Part shown: positions 7,413 through 15,097 of the stretch, piece by piece
Numbering within the stretch: the stretch's first letter is position 1
Layout of the letters: each line of letters starts with the position of its first letter
Source of the DNA: CAZFMJ01 sp964520045
GTDB lineage: Bacteria > Elusimicrobiota > Elusimicrobia > Elusimicrobiales > CAZFMJ01
Direction of reading: 5' to 3'
Assembly: GCA_964520045.1 (NCBI GenBank)
Contig: CAZFMJ010000069.1
Span: 1-15,569, forward strand
DNA length: 15,569 nucleotides
Notes under the pieces: generated by a model
Told to the model about the DNA's origin: nothing
Seen by the model: only the letters and a program-made list of their open reading frames with translations
Database searches by the model: none
Made by a program: the position numbers and the translations under genes

Positions 7413-8637
7413 GGAAGCTAAAAAAACAGGCGCGTCCAGATGCGCGGCCGTTATAGTGGCCGGCGGGACCGGAACGCGCATGGGCAGGGAAAAACAGTTT
7501 TTGGAGATACAGGGAACTCCGATGGCCTTGTGGTCGGTGGAGGCTTTCGCCGGTTTGGGCTTTGATGAAATAATTCTGGTCACGACCGCAGAAAATATTA
7601 AACGGCACGCCGGATTATGGGCGGACAGAAATGTTCGCGCCGTAGAGTCGGGCGGAACCCGCCTTGAATCCGTGCGCAACGGAGTTAAAGCCGTTTCCCG
7701 TGATATTGATATAGTAGCTGTGCATGACGGCGCAAGGCCTTTGGTTTCCCGCGAGCTGATATTAAAATGCGTGGGAGAGACCGAAAAATACGGGGCTTGT
7801 GTTCCGGCGGTTCCGGTAAAAGATACGCTAAAAGTGTCTTTGAAGGGAGAATTTGTGCATGAAACCGCCGACAGGGCGAAATATTGGGCGGCTCAGACCC
7901 CGCAGTGCTACAGGCGCGGGATTCTTGTGGAAGCGCTTGAAAAATACTGCGGGGAAAAGGATGCCACCGATGAATCCCAGCTGGTGGAAAAAGCCGGCTA
8001 CAAAGTGCGTATAACGCCTTCCGGCTATGATAATATAAAGGTTACTACGCCCGAAGACCTGATTGCGGCGCAAGCGCTTATGAAAAACAAACAGAAGATA
8101 TCGGTTGATCCAAAGCCTGCCGCCGCGGAGCAGAGCCGCGGCTCCTCCGGCAATATAAGAGTCGGATTCGGATATGATATACACAGGATGGTGTCAGGCA
8201 GGCCTTTTGTTCTGGGCGGAATACGCCTGGATCATTCGAAAGGACTGCTGGGGCATTCGGACGGAGACGTCATACTTCACGCCGCCTGCGACGCCGCTCT
8301 GGGAGCGGCTGCCGCCGGAGAAATAGGGATGTTCTTCCCTCCAACGGATTTGACGATAATGGGCATATCAAGCGTTGTCATCGCGGAGAAGGTGCTTGCG
8401 GTGCTGGACAAAAAAGGCGTGAAGCTTTTACAGATGGATATTTCCGTGGTGGCCGAAGAGCCCAAGCTTAAGCCGCATTATCCGGCTTTGCGCGAATCCG
8501 TGGCCGGGATTTTCCGTCTTCCGCTTGAAAATGTGAGCGTGAAAGCCAAAAGCCGGGAAGGTTTGGGAGAGATAGGCCGCGGAGAGGCCGTGATGTGCTT
8601 CGCTGTCGTTACGGTAAGTATGAATAAGGCAGGCTGA
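7393..8637 (+). CDS. ispDF: Bifunctional IspD/IspF isoprenoid enzyme
   Basis: This 414-residue fusion carries two MEP-pathway enzymes. Residues 17-232 are IspD (2-C-methyl-D-erythritol 4-phosphate cytidylyltransferase), with the nucleotide loop AGGTGTRMG (23-31), VHDGARPLV (110-118) and QTPQCYR (168-174). Residues 254-409 are IspF (2-C-methyl-D-erythritol 2,4-cyclodiphosphate synthase), with metal ligands D262 and H264 in GYDIH and H296 in ILHAACD, plus GHSDGD (287-292). A linker rich in A, S and K (about 233-253) joins them. In the IspF half, KAKSREGLG replaces the usual KATTTEGLG. The ATG at 7393 overlaps the yacL-like gene by 20 nt and has no clear SD, pointing to translational coupling; the longer frame would need a TTG at 7366. 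Together they convert MEP to CDP-ME and, after IspE, the product to MEcPP. Confidence 0.95.
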   Translation: MNQSASKEAKKTGASRCAAVIVAGGTGTRMGREKQFLEIQGTPMALWSVEAFAGLGFDEIILVTTAENIKRHAGLWADRNVRAVESGGTRLESVRNGVKAVSRDIDIVAVHDGARPLVSRELILKCVGETEKYGACVPAVPVKDTLKVSLKGEFVHETADRAKYWAAQTPQCYRRGILVEALEKYCGEKDATDESQLVEKAGYKVRITPSGYDNIKVTTPEDLIAAQALMKNKQKISVDPKPAAAEQSRGSSGNIRVGFGYDIHRMVSGRPFVLGGIRLDHSKGLLGHSDGDVILHAACDAALGAAAAGEIGMFFPPTDLTIMGISSVVIAEKVLAVLDKKGVKLLQMDISVVAEEPKLKPHYPALRESVAGIFRLPLENVSVKAKSREGLGEIGRGEAVMCFAVVTVSMNKAG

Positions 8638-8733
8638 AGGAGGAAGGCAGAGAGCTGGAAATTTTGCGGCTTAAATCTGACAACTAATGATATGGATATA
8701 TTCAGACTAATAGCCTTCGGTCTTCCTTCCGCT
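8632..8733. repeat. Possible degenerate inverted heptamer array, locus 4
   Basis: Three 7-nt units GGCTGAA, GGAGGAA and GGCAGAG (8632-8652) run across the ispDF stop codon. On the opposite strand at 8713-8733 lie AGCGGAA, GGAAGAC and CGAAGGC. GAAGGC at 8644-8649 pairs with 8713-8718. Size, placement at a stop codon and the right arm ending just before an ATG match loci 2 and 3, but the units are more divergent and chance is a real possibility. Confidence 0.35.
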
Positions 8734-9174
8734 ATGGCGTTGGCGGGCAGGCAGGCTAAACTACCTAAATACATTGCGGTTTGTATATCCGCGGGCTTTT
8801 TTTTGCTGTGCGGATGTTCAGCTAAAAAACTCGGGAATGTGCAGAATGTGGATGTGAGACCGGCAGGGCCTAATTCCGCGGTGGTTGTGTCTTCCAAAAA
8901 ATATTCACTGGGAAGAGCGCTTAATCCCAAAAAAGAACAGGCTTTTCAGGACAGGGTGATGATATCCGCCGATTCGGCGCGGAAAAAAATTACGGGAAGC
9001 GCGGGTATTCCCGATATAGGATTTAACTACACAATAACGCCGAAGGGCGTTGTCTATCCCTTTTCCGAAGTGGAGATCGAATGTGTCGTTCAGTCCAGAT
9101 ATGCCGGGCGTTACGGCGCAGATCTTTGCTCCGCAATGTTCGATATGATAGACGCCAAGTTCCCCGCACAATAA
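8734..9174 (+). CDS. Putative lipoprotein of unknown function
   Basis: From the ATG at 8734 this is a 146-residue protein with a basic N-terminus (R6, K9, K12), a hydrophobic stretch (13-25) and a lipobox-like LCGC with C28 as the lipidated cysteine; cysteine at the -2 position is unusual. I do not recognise the mature part. It has a lysine-rich stretch near 60-70 and two cysteines in the C-terminal third that could pair. The in-frame ATG at 8692 would put 14 hydrophobic residues ahead of the basic region, giving a poor signal peptide, and would lie inside repeat locus 4, so 8734 is preferred; neither has an SD. The stop is 1 nt from the cysS start, suggesting coupled translation. It holds the place of gltX-cysE in the Bacillus order. 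Confidence 0.7.
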   Translation: MALAGRQAKLPKYIAVCISAGFFLLCGCSAKKLGNVQNVDVRPAGPNSAVVVSSKKYSLGRALNPKKEQAFQDRVMISADSARKKITGSAGIPDIGFNYTITPKGVVYPFSEVEIECVVQSRYAGRYGADLCSAMFDMIDAKFPAQ

Positions 9175-9175
9175 T

Positions 9176-10597
9176 ATGCCGGTATTCCTTTATAACACGC
9201 TTTCCAGAACCAAACAGGAATTTACTCCTATTGAGCCGTATGAAGCCGGCATGTATGTCTGCGGGCCTACGGTGTATAATTACGCTCATGTGGGCAATTT
9301 GAGGGCGTATATTTTCAGCGACACATTAAGGCGGATGCTTGAACTGGCGGGTTTTAAGGTCAAGCATGTTATGAATATAACCGATGTCGGCCATCTTGCT
9401 TCGGATGCCGATGAGGGCGAAGATAAAATAGAGGCCGGCGCAAAACGGGACGGAAAGTCCGCCCATGAAATAGCCCGCTTTTACGCCAATGCCTTTTTCG
9501 GCGATTTTTCAAGCATCAACTGCCTTTGCCCCACGATAATATGCGAAGCCACTCAGCATATACCGGAGATGCAGAGGCTGATAAAGAAGCTGGAGGACAA
9601 AGGATTCACCTATAGAATTTCCGACGGGATATACTTTGACACTTCAAAATTTCCCTCGTACGGCGAGCTTGCGGGCAGAAGCCACATAGACGGTCTTAGA
9701 AAGGGGGCGCGCGTTGAATTTAATAGGGAAAAAAGAAATCCCGCTGATTTCGCGCTGTGGAAATTTTCACCGGCCGGAATAAAACGCCAGCAGGAATGGG
9801 ATTCTCCTTGGGGAACGGGCTTCCCCGGCTGGCATATTGAATGCTCCGCCATGTCTATGAAATATCTGGGGGAGACTTTTGATATACATTGCGGAGGAGT
9901 CGACCATATCGCCGTGCACCATACAAATGAGATAGCGCAGGCGGAGGCCGCCACCGGTACGCAGTTCGTAAAATTCTGGATGCACAATGATTTTCTTGTT
10001 ATGAGCGGGACGGAAAAGATGGCCAAATCAGCCGGAAATTTCGTCACCCTTAAAACTCTGGAAGACAAGGGGTATGAGCCTTTGGCTTACAGATACCTTT
10101 GTCTGGGGGCGCATTACAGGACTCAGCTTGAATTTTCATGGAAAGCCCTTGATTTCGCTTCCAAAAGTCTTTCAACCATGCGTGAAAATATTTGGAAATT
10201 GCAGGATGAATTCGGAGACGTGAGATGCGGAGACGGCAGGAATGCGGATAATATTATCCCTTTTCAGGAAAAATTTATAAATGCCGTTACGGATGACTTG
10301 AACGCTCCGCAGGCGCTTGCGGTTTTGTGGGATGTTTTGCGCAACGCCGCTCTTTCCGGAGTTGAAAAACTTGCTTTCACGAAATATGCCGACAAGGTTT
10401 TGGGGCTGGATCTGCTTTCGCCCCGCAAAGAGGAAAAATTAAGCGAAGAGCTCATGCTCCTTGTAAATGCCAGAGAGCAGGCTAGAAAAGATAAAGATTT
10501 TAAAAAGGCCGACGAGCTTAGAAAAAAACTTCTGGAAAACAACGTAGTTCTCGAAGACACCCCCGCGGGTCCCCGTTGGAAATTTATAAAAAAATAA
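9176..10597 (+). CDS. cysS: Cysteinyl-tRNA synthetase
   Basis: This 473-residue class I aminoacyl-tRNA synthetase charges tRNA-Cys. It has the HIGH-type motif as HVGN (38-41), the second signature as KMAKS (281-285) in place of KMSKS, and zinc ligands C29, C223, H248 and E252 (in HHTNE). The length is normal, and the C-terminal part carries the helical anticodon-binding region and a charged tail ending in WKFIKK. The ATG follows the lipoprotein stop by a single base and has no clear SD, so translational coupling is likely. It is the last recognisable gene of the radA block, as cysS is near the end of the same block in Bacillus. Confidence 0.97.
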   Translation: MPVFLYNTLSRTKQEFTPIEPYEAGMYVCGPTVYNYAHVGNLRAYIFSDTLRRMLELAGFKVKHVMNITDVGHLASDADEGEDKIEAGAKRDGKSAHEIARFYANAFFGDFSSINCLCPTIICEATQHIPEMQRLIKKLEDKGFTYRISDGIYFDTSKFPSYGELAGRSHIDGLRKGARVEFNREKRNPADFALWKFSPAGIKRQQEWDSPWGTGFPGWHIECSAMSMKYLGETFDIHCGGVDHIAVHHTNEIAQAEAATGTQFVKFWMHNDFLVMSGTEKMAKSAGNFVTLKTLEDKGYEPLAYRYLCLGAHYRTQLEFSWKALDFASKSLSTMRENIWKLQDEFGDVRCGDGRNADNIIPFQEKFINAVTDDLNAPQALAVLWDVLRNAALSGVEKLAFTKYADKVLGLDLLSPRKEEKLSEELMLLVNAREQARKDKDFKKADELRKKLLENNVVLEDTPAGPRWKFIKK

Positions 10598-10602
10598 TTG
10601 AT

Positions 10603-10755
10603 ATGCGCCCAGTAAAAACAAATAAGATGCGCAAAGAGCATATACTTAAACCCGTGACCGATGAATACATAGATTCTATCAGGGGAACGCTTAAAACTGC
10701 GGGAAAGGCTCTTGGCGCGCTTAAGGAAGAAAAAAACAAGGGAAAAATGTTGTGA
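10603..10755 (+). CDS. Small basic protein, 50 aa, unknown
   Basis: A 51-codon frame starts 5 nt after the cysS stop and ends at TGA 10753-10755. The product is lysine-rich, with a central segment (about 18-41) that could form an amphipathic helix. Codon choice resembles the neighbouring genes. There is no SD, so it would depend on coupling to cysS; a second in-frame ATG at 10627 would give 42 residues. I recognise no family. In the Bacillus order the gene after cysS is mrnC (mini-RNase III), but this frame is far too short for it and shows no RNase III motif. It may be a real small gene or non-coding trailer. Confidence 0.45.
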   Translation: MRPVKTNKMRKEHILKPVTDEYIDSIRGTLKTAGKALGALKEEKNKGKML

Positions 10756-10809
10756 GCGTCAGGGTTTTGGATTTAAGCGCATACTATAGAAATTTTCTTT
10801 TTTGGGGCA

Positions 10810-12288
10810 TTATTTCCCATTTTGCGGGTTTTGCGCATCTTTGCGGCTAATTTCCGCTCGTTTTTTAATTTCCTTGATGAGTCCGGCAAAAATTATCCGG
10901 TGTATGGGGTAGAGTCCGTACCAGTAAAGATTTCCCCAAAATCCTTTGGGTTCGAAATAGGCCGTCTGGCGCAGCGTAGAAATATTATTGTTTTTTTCTA
11001 TGCTTTCAAATTGAAGCCAGGCTTTTCCGGGAAGCTTCATCTCAGCCCTCAAAAGCATAAGTTTATCCTGTATAACCCTTTCAACGCGCCAGAAATCCAG
11101 GGGTTCGCCCTGTTGTATTATATCTTTGTGCCGTCTTCCCCTGCGCATGCCTACGCCGCCTATAATGCGGTCGATGAATGCCCTTAATGTCCACATAAAA
11201 TCCCAAAAATACCAGCCCCTGCTTCCGCCTATGCCAGAATATACGGAGAATATGTTTTTGGCCGGAGCTGAAACGTCCGCAATCCGCTCGTCGCATATCA
11301 GGCCTTCGTTTACGCGCAGACTGTAAAGGGAAGCCTGTTTGGGAAAAAGCGCCATTGTCCAGCTGGTTTCAATATTATCTTCCTGTATGCGCATCAGCGC
11401 GTAACGCACTGCGGTGGCATAATCCAAAGGTTTTATCGCAGGGAACATTTCTAAAACGGCAGTTTCCCGGCAGACGACTTCGTTTTGAAGGCTTTCTATC
11501 AGCGGAAGGGCGTAGCCGGCCGGTATCGGAGTAAGAATTCCCACCCATTTCGCGCATACCGAAGGCGTCCAGAAAGGCGCTGGAATAAAAAAACGTTTTA
11601 GTCCGCGCAGTTCCGCATAGGTTTCAAGCATTTGTTTGTAAGTGAGAGTTCCCGCGCCTCCTATTTCAAGAATTCTGCCGGCGGATACGGGGGTTTCAAG
11701 GCAGGAAACTAAATAATTCAAAACATCCCGTATTGCAATGGGCTGGCATTTTGTTTCCAGCCAGTCAAAAGAAAGAATCACCGGCAGGCGTTCCACAAGA
11801 CATCGTATCATTTCAAACGAAACGCTTCCCGAGCCCACGATCACCGCCGCTTTAAATTCTGTTACGGGTACGCCGGACTGCCTTAAAATTTCGCCTACTT
11901 TATGGCGGCTTTCAAGATGCCGCGACAGCTTTGTCTCGGGATTTCCCAGACCTCCGAGATAGATGATTCTTTTTACGCCGTTTTTTGCCGCGGCTTTTGC
12001 AAAATTGTGCGCCGCAGCGGCATCGTGTTTTGTGAAATCAGGCTCATTGCCTGCCATGGAGTGTATGAGGTAAAAAGCGGTGTCTATGTTTTCAAGGGCG
12101 GGTTCAAGGCTTTCCGGCTCAAGGGCGTCGGCTCCGACTATTTCGGCGGAACTCCATTTTCTTCCCTCAAGATGTTCGGGACGGCGGGCCAGACAGCGTA
12201 CTTTGTAGCCGCGTTCAAGAAGGCGCGGCACAAGCCGTCCGCCGATGTATCCCGTAGCTCCGGCAACCAGCAGTTTCTGCTCAATCAT
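10810..12288 (-). CDS. NAD(P)-binding SDR-family protein with C-terminal DUF2867
   Basis: This 492-residue protein starts with an atypical/extended SDR Rossmann domain: VAGATGYIG (8-16) is the dinucleotide loop, and residues to about 300 follow the NmrA/YwnB-like pattern, including YLGGLG (110-115). At the usual YxxxK position there is ExxxK (E126 to K130), so the catalytic tyrosine is missing, as in other atypical SDRs. The C-terminal part (about 330-480) has the aromatic-rich pattern of DUF2867, including RGWYFWDFMWTLR and FEPKGFWGNLYWY. The substrate is unknown. It is the last gene of a three-gene minus-strand operon, 12 nt downstream of the DUF350 gene. The ATG at 12288 directly precedes the Rossmann fold. 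Confidence 0.88.
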   Translation of the reverse strand: MIEQKLLVAGATGYIGGRLVPRLLERGYKVRCLARRPEHLEGRKWSSAEIVGADALEPESLEPALENIDTAFYLIHSMAGNEPDFTKHDAAAAHNFAKAAAKNGVKRIIYLGGLGNPETKLSRHLESRHKVGEILRQSGVPVTEFKAAVIVGSGSVSFEMIRCLVERLPVILSFDWLETKCQPIAIRDVLNYLVSCLETPVSAGRILEIGGAGTLTYKQMLETYAELRGLKRFFIPAPFWTPSVCAKWVGILTPIPAGYALPLIESLQNEVVCRETAVLEMFPAIKPLDYATAVRYALMRIQEDNIETSWTMALFPKQASLYSLRVNEGLICDERIADVSAPAKNIFSVYSGIGGSRGWYFWDFMWTLRAFIDRIIGGVGMRRGRRHKDIIQQGEPLDFWRVERVIQDKLMLLRAEMKLPGKAWLQFESIEKNNNISTLRQTAYFEPKGFWGNLYWYGLYPIHRIIFAGLIKEIKKRAEISRKDAQNPQNGK

Positions 12289-12300
12289 GAAGGGCGCTTC

Positions 12301-12840
12301 TTACCGCATAATCTGAACCCTGCCTATGGAGGGTTGGGGAACCAGAGCTTTTGAAATAGCGCTTACTCCTTCCCCCACATAAAGAGAAGCGATAAGGACA
12401 ATGCTGGCAAGCAGTATTCCCATCGCTATATTTCCTTTCTGTAATTCTTTCCCGGGCTCTATCCTTTTGGCCAGTTTTCCGAAAAGCCGCAAAGTCAGCG
12501 ATATGGTTATGACCGCCAGCGCCAGCGACAGCACTAAGTTCCCCGCCGCAATAAGGCACAACTGCCATAGGGCAAGCCCGTTTTCAGCCGGCGCTGAAAT
12601 ATAAAGGCGGAACATGCCCACTATGGCGGCTATTCCCTTCTGCAGTATCATTGAGGCCGAAAAGAGTATCGAGGCGACGAGTATTCCCACCGCCGAATTG
12701 CCGTTTTTTATTTCCGTCTCCATGTTGAAGTCCGGGTTCGCGCGGATAAAGACGCGGTATGTCAGGTAAATAATAATGCCCGACATCACGACCGATAGAA
12801 CGAATTCAAACATACTGACCAGCAGACGCGTGATAAACAT
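12301..12840 (-). CDS. DUF350 integral membrane protein with duplicated domain
   Basis: This 179-residue membrane protein has four or five hydrophobic segments and an internal duplication. ETEIKNGNSAVGILVAS (41-57) in the first half is echoed by GKELQKGNIAMGILLAS (130-146) in the second. That E-(x)-K-G-N-x-A-x-G-I signature is typical of DUF350 (UPF0719), whose role is unknown. An AAAGGAG ribosome site lies about 5 nt before the ATG, and the upstream transglutaminase-like gene ends 11 nt away, so it is the middle gene of an operon. In other bacteria DUF350 genes often sit with DUF4178 and spermidine-synthase-like genes; those are not here. Confidence 0.85.
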   Translation of the reverse strand: MFITRLLVSMFEFVLSVVMSGIIIYLTYRVFIRANPDFNMETEIKNGNSAVGILVASILFSASMILQKGIAAIVGMFRLYISAPAENGLALWQLCLIAAGNLVLSLALAVITISLTLRLFGKLAKRIEPGKELQKGNIAMGILLASIVLIASLYVGEGVSAISKALVPQPSIGRVQIMR

Positions 12841-12851
12841 GTAATCTCCTT

Positions 12852-14084
12852 TTATATCGGATCTATTCTGTATCCCTCCGCGCTTTCAAGCAGAGGAATA
12901 GTTTCTCTTCCCACTGTGCCGGGCGGAAGCCATGCGGGCCCCGCGGGTTCAATCAGCACATACTGCGTTCCGCCGTGTTCTATGAATAAATCTCCTTTGC
13001 CGGGGCTCAGGCGCACTCCCATAAGATAATGGCCCGGCACCGCAACGCCCACTATTTTCATTCCGCTCCAATTGCCGAGTATGGATGCCAGAAGGCCTGT
13101 CTTCGTGTCGCAGTCTCCCCACCCGCTCAGCATGGAATTGACGGGCGAAAGTATTCCTCCCGTATGTTTTGAGCCCGCTGTTTCGGACGGCTGTCTGTAT
13201 CGTATCGCGGTCTGCACGAGCGAGGTCACCGCGCCTATGGTATCCTGCGTTCCATAGCGGTTCTGCGCGGCGATTTTATCAAAAGCCGCGGCCGCGGCTT
13301 TAAGATACGGGATGCTGTGTTTTATGACCTTGGGCATATTTACTTCTATGACATTGCCTTTTTTTAAGCAGAATTTCCTGTTTTCAAGATAACCGCGCAG
13401 CTGTTTTTTATAATCAGCGTCGATTGCGCCCACTGTTTTGTCAAGGCGCGCCTGCGAATAATTGTTTTTTACGGCGGCTTTATACGCGGCCTGCCTCGTC
13501 TTTTCATGCCAATTTTTAAGGCGCGTAAGCTCTTTTTCGCAATAACCGTAACCGGCTTCATATTCGGCGAATTCTTTTTTCGGCATTGAAAAATTTATCC
13601 TCAGGGCGTCGCGGTTAAAATTTTTAAAACTGTATTCGGCCCGGACTATTTCCTCCGAAGGTTTTGCGGAATATTTTTTTGCCGGCAAAACCGGCTTGCT
13701 CTCTTGGGGGGCGGTTTTTTCCGGTTCTCCGGCTGTTTCTTCCGGTTCGCCGCCGCTTTCATCGGCCGCCCCGGTTTCTTCTTCAGTTTCCGGAGCTTCC
13801 CATTCATCGCTCGAAGATTTTGAAAAAGAGGGGGCGCCGAATTCGCCGGCTCCCGGGACAGAGTCTTGTTCCGGCGTTTCGTCCTCAGACAGCGGGACAT
13901 TATCCTGCGGGTCTCCGCCTTCGGATAAGTATTCACCGTCTGAAGATTGGCCGTAAATGAGCGCCTTGACGGTTTCGTCGGAAAAGGCGGATTGTTTTTC
14001 AACCCGCAGGCAGACAGAAGCGTTCAGGGTAAATGAAAACAAACTCAAAAACACAAAGCCGCGAAGTCCGGTATCGGCAGTCAT
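12852..14084 (-). CDS. Secreted transglutaminase-like cysteine peptidase-fold protein
   Basis: From the ATG at 14084 this is a 410-residue protein with a signal peptide (about 1-24). A long acidic, low-complexity linker rich in E, D, S, G and P covers about 50-130. A helical, lysine-rich region covers about 140-300, and a transglutaminase-like core follows: GWGDCDTKT with C325, VPGHYLMGV with H352, and IEP with E379 as the probable third residue. This Cys-His-acid order matches bacterial transglutaminase/protease-like domains, which may cleave or crosslink peptides. The longer frame needs a TTG at 14180 and has no signal peptide at its start. The gene leads an operon with the DUF350 and SDR-DUF2867 genes. 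The ATG has no SD but follows a TATAAT box. The target is unknown. Confidence 0.8.
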   Translation of the reverse strand: MTADTGLRGFVFLSLFSFTLNASVCLRVEKQSAFSDETVKALIYGQSSDGEYLSEGGDPQDNVPLSEDETPEQDSVPGAGEFGAPSFSKSSSDEWEAPETEEETGAADESGGEPEETAGEPEKTAPQESKPVLPAKKYSAKPSEEIVRAEYSFKNFNRDALRINFSMPKKEFAEYEAGYGYCEKELTRLKNWHEKTRQAAYKAAVKNNYSQARLDKTVGAIDADYKKQLRGYLENRKFCLKKGNVIEVNMPKVIKHSIPYLKAAAAAFDKIAAQNRYGTQDTIGAVTSLVQTAIRYRQPSETAGSKHTGGILSPVNSMLSGWGDCDTKTGLLASILGNWSGMKIVGVAVPGHYLMGVRLSPGKGDLFIEHGGTQYVLIEPAGPAWLPPGTVGRETIPLLESAEGYRIDPI

Positions 14085-14097
14085 GATTTTTATTATA
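14085..14097 (-). promoter_or_regulatory. TATAAT -10 box for a leaderless transglutaminase operon
   Basis: On the minus strand a perfect TATAAT (14097-14092) lies 7 nt before the ATG at 14084. The usual start distance would place +1 on the A of the ATG. No SD and no clear -35 box are seen. It would drive the transglutaminase, DUF350 and SDR genes. Confidence 0.45.
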
Positions 14098-14348
14098 TAA
14101 AACTGCGGGTCATATTTTAGATGATTTTTTTGTAATCGTCGGTTTGATTGTAATTTAAAAATTTCGCCATGGGATTGCAACAGATCATGGGGAGTCAGGG
14201 TCGGTTTGGCAAGGGTCTAAATTTTTTTAGAAAGGGGCCGGAAGACCCATCCGAAAATTCCCGGAAGCTGGCATAATTGTACCGATCACGATCAGATTAT
14301 TTGAATAGTTCGGTTGAAAGCTTGAACTTCACGTGAGGAGGAGAAAAA
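14098..14348. other. Divergent intergenic region with a possible leader hairpin
   Basis: About 250 nt without a gene separate the minus-strand operon from the gene at 14349. GGGTCT (14213-14218) can pair with AGACCC (14243-14248), and inside it CTAAA (14217-14221) can pair with TTTAG (14226-14230), a mutually exclusive alternative. CATAAT at 14272-14277 is a weak -10 candidate. CACGTG at 14331-14336 is palindromic. The strong GAGGAGG ribosome site precedes the ATG at 14349. I could not match this to a known riboswitch. Confidence 0.3.
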
Positions 14349-14987
14349 ATGAAGACGTTTTTAAGTGTGTTGGCGGTAACATTGTGTGTGTCAATCGCTG
14401 GGGCGAATGACGGCGCAATATTCATTCTTAGGGCGCAAGACGGCAAAATGGCCGCAATAACGGGCATTGCGGCCGGACAAACCGGTATTTCCAGCCTGCC
14501 CCCTGACGTAGTGGAGTCAATCTATGTGCCGGGGAAAAACGCGTATGAAAAGCTGAGGAACCTGTATAATCAGGGAAACCCCGTAACCGAGTATGCGGAT
14601 GTGGAGGGTTTTTGCCGCGGGGTTTGGGTTTCAACCACATCTCAAACTTCGCTTGTAGATACCGTGCTTGCGGGTTTGTTTATTGAGACATCGGGCGGCG
14701 GACCTGTGTTTGATGATAGGCGTTTTGTGGCGGGAATATATCTTCGCTTGTTCGGCGACAGCATAAGCAGGGTGCAGGTGCAGCAAGTAAAAACTGAAAT
14801 GCTGAGAATGGGCTTAAAAACGTCTCTTTACCCGCAGGTATTTACAACCTTTTCAACCGAAGACGGAAAAAATATTTACCGGTTTCGAAAGGCTCAGGGA
14901 TTTATAGTGGCTGAGTACTCGACTGAAAAAACCGGAGTATGGGCGTACGCTTATTTTTACAAAAAGCTTCCGGTGGAAAAAGAATAA
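14349..14987 (+). CDS. Secreted protein of unknown function, 212 aa
   Basis: The product has a clear signal peptide (about 1-19, cleavage after SIAGA) and a mature region of about 193 residues with mixed composition and no further membrane segment. Near 95-125 there is a Thr/Ser-rich stretch followed by a hydrophobic segment and glycines. The C-terminal part is rich in aromatic residues and looks like beta structure. I recognise no family. A strong GAGGAGG site ends about 8 nt before the ATG, one of the best in the window, which suggests good expression. The gene is flanked by a long divergent leader and an intrinsic terminator, so it is probably transcribed alone. Confidence 0.75.
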   Translation: MKTFLSVLAVTLCVSIAGANDGAIFILRAQDGKMAAITGIAAGQTGISSLPPDVVESIYVPGKNAYEKLRNLYNQGNPVTEYADVEGFCRGVWVSTTSQTSLVDTVLAGLFIETSGGGPVFDDRRFVAGIYLRLFGDSISRVQVQQVKTEMLRMGLKTSLYPQVFTTFSTEDGKNIYRFRKAQGFIVAEYSTEKTGVWAYAYFYKKLPVEKE

Positions 14988-15007
14988 TCGTCCGTAATTT
15001 GTGTCCC

Positions 15008-15046
15008 AAAAACACCCCCGCTGATTTTCAGCGGGGGTGTTTTTTT
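15008..15046 (+). terminator. Intrinsic terminator
   Basis: A perfect 17-bp stem (15008-15024 with 15028-15044) closes a 3-nt loop and its 3' side runs into seven Ts (15040-15046). The GC-rich core is CCCCCGC / GCGGGGG. It ends the transcript of the gene at 14349. The A-run on the 5' side means it could also work on the minus strand. Confidence 0.92.
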
Positions 15047-15084
15047 GCCGCAAATAAATGTTTTCAAAAGCGGGAAATAATTTA

Positions 15085-15097
15085 TATTATTTACGCT
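15085..15097 (+). promoter_or_regulatory. TATTAT -10-like box for a leaderless cNMP-domain gene
   Basis: TATTAT (15085-15090) ends 7 nt before the ATG at 15098, and the intervening bases hold no ribosome site. The preceding terminator isolates this gene, so it needs its own promoter. A weak TTTCAA (15062-15067) lies 17 nt upstream. Confidence 0.4.

Noticed and set aside
10756..10809. Terminator between cysS block and the SDR gene
   Set aside because: Only a very short AGAAA/TTTCT stem with a tiny loop and a T-run can be drawn; too weak to call.
14085..14180. TTG at 14180 as the transglutaminase gene start
   Set aside because: The extension has no SD and is polar, and it would bury the TATAAT box and the signal peptide that begins at 14084.
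14185..14280. Known riboswitch (TPP, c-di-GMP, preQ1, fluoride) upstream of 14349
   Set aside because: None of the conserved cores I remember for these classes is present; only generic hairpins can be drawn.
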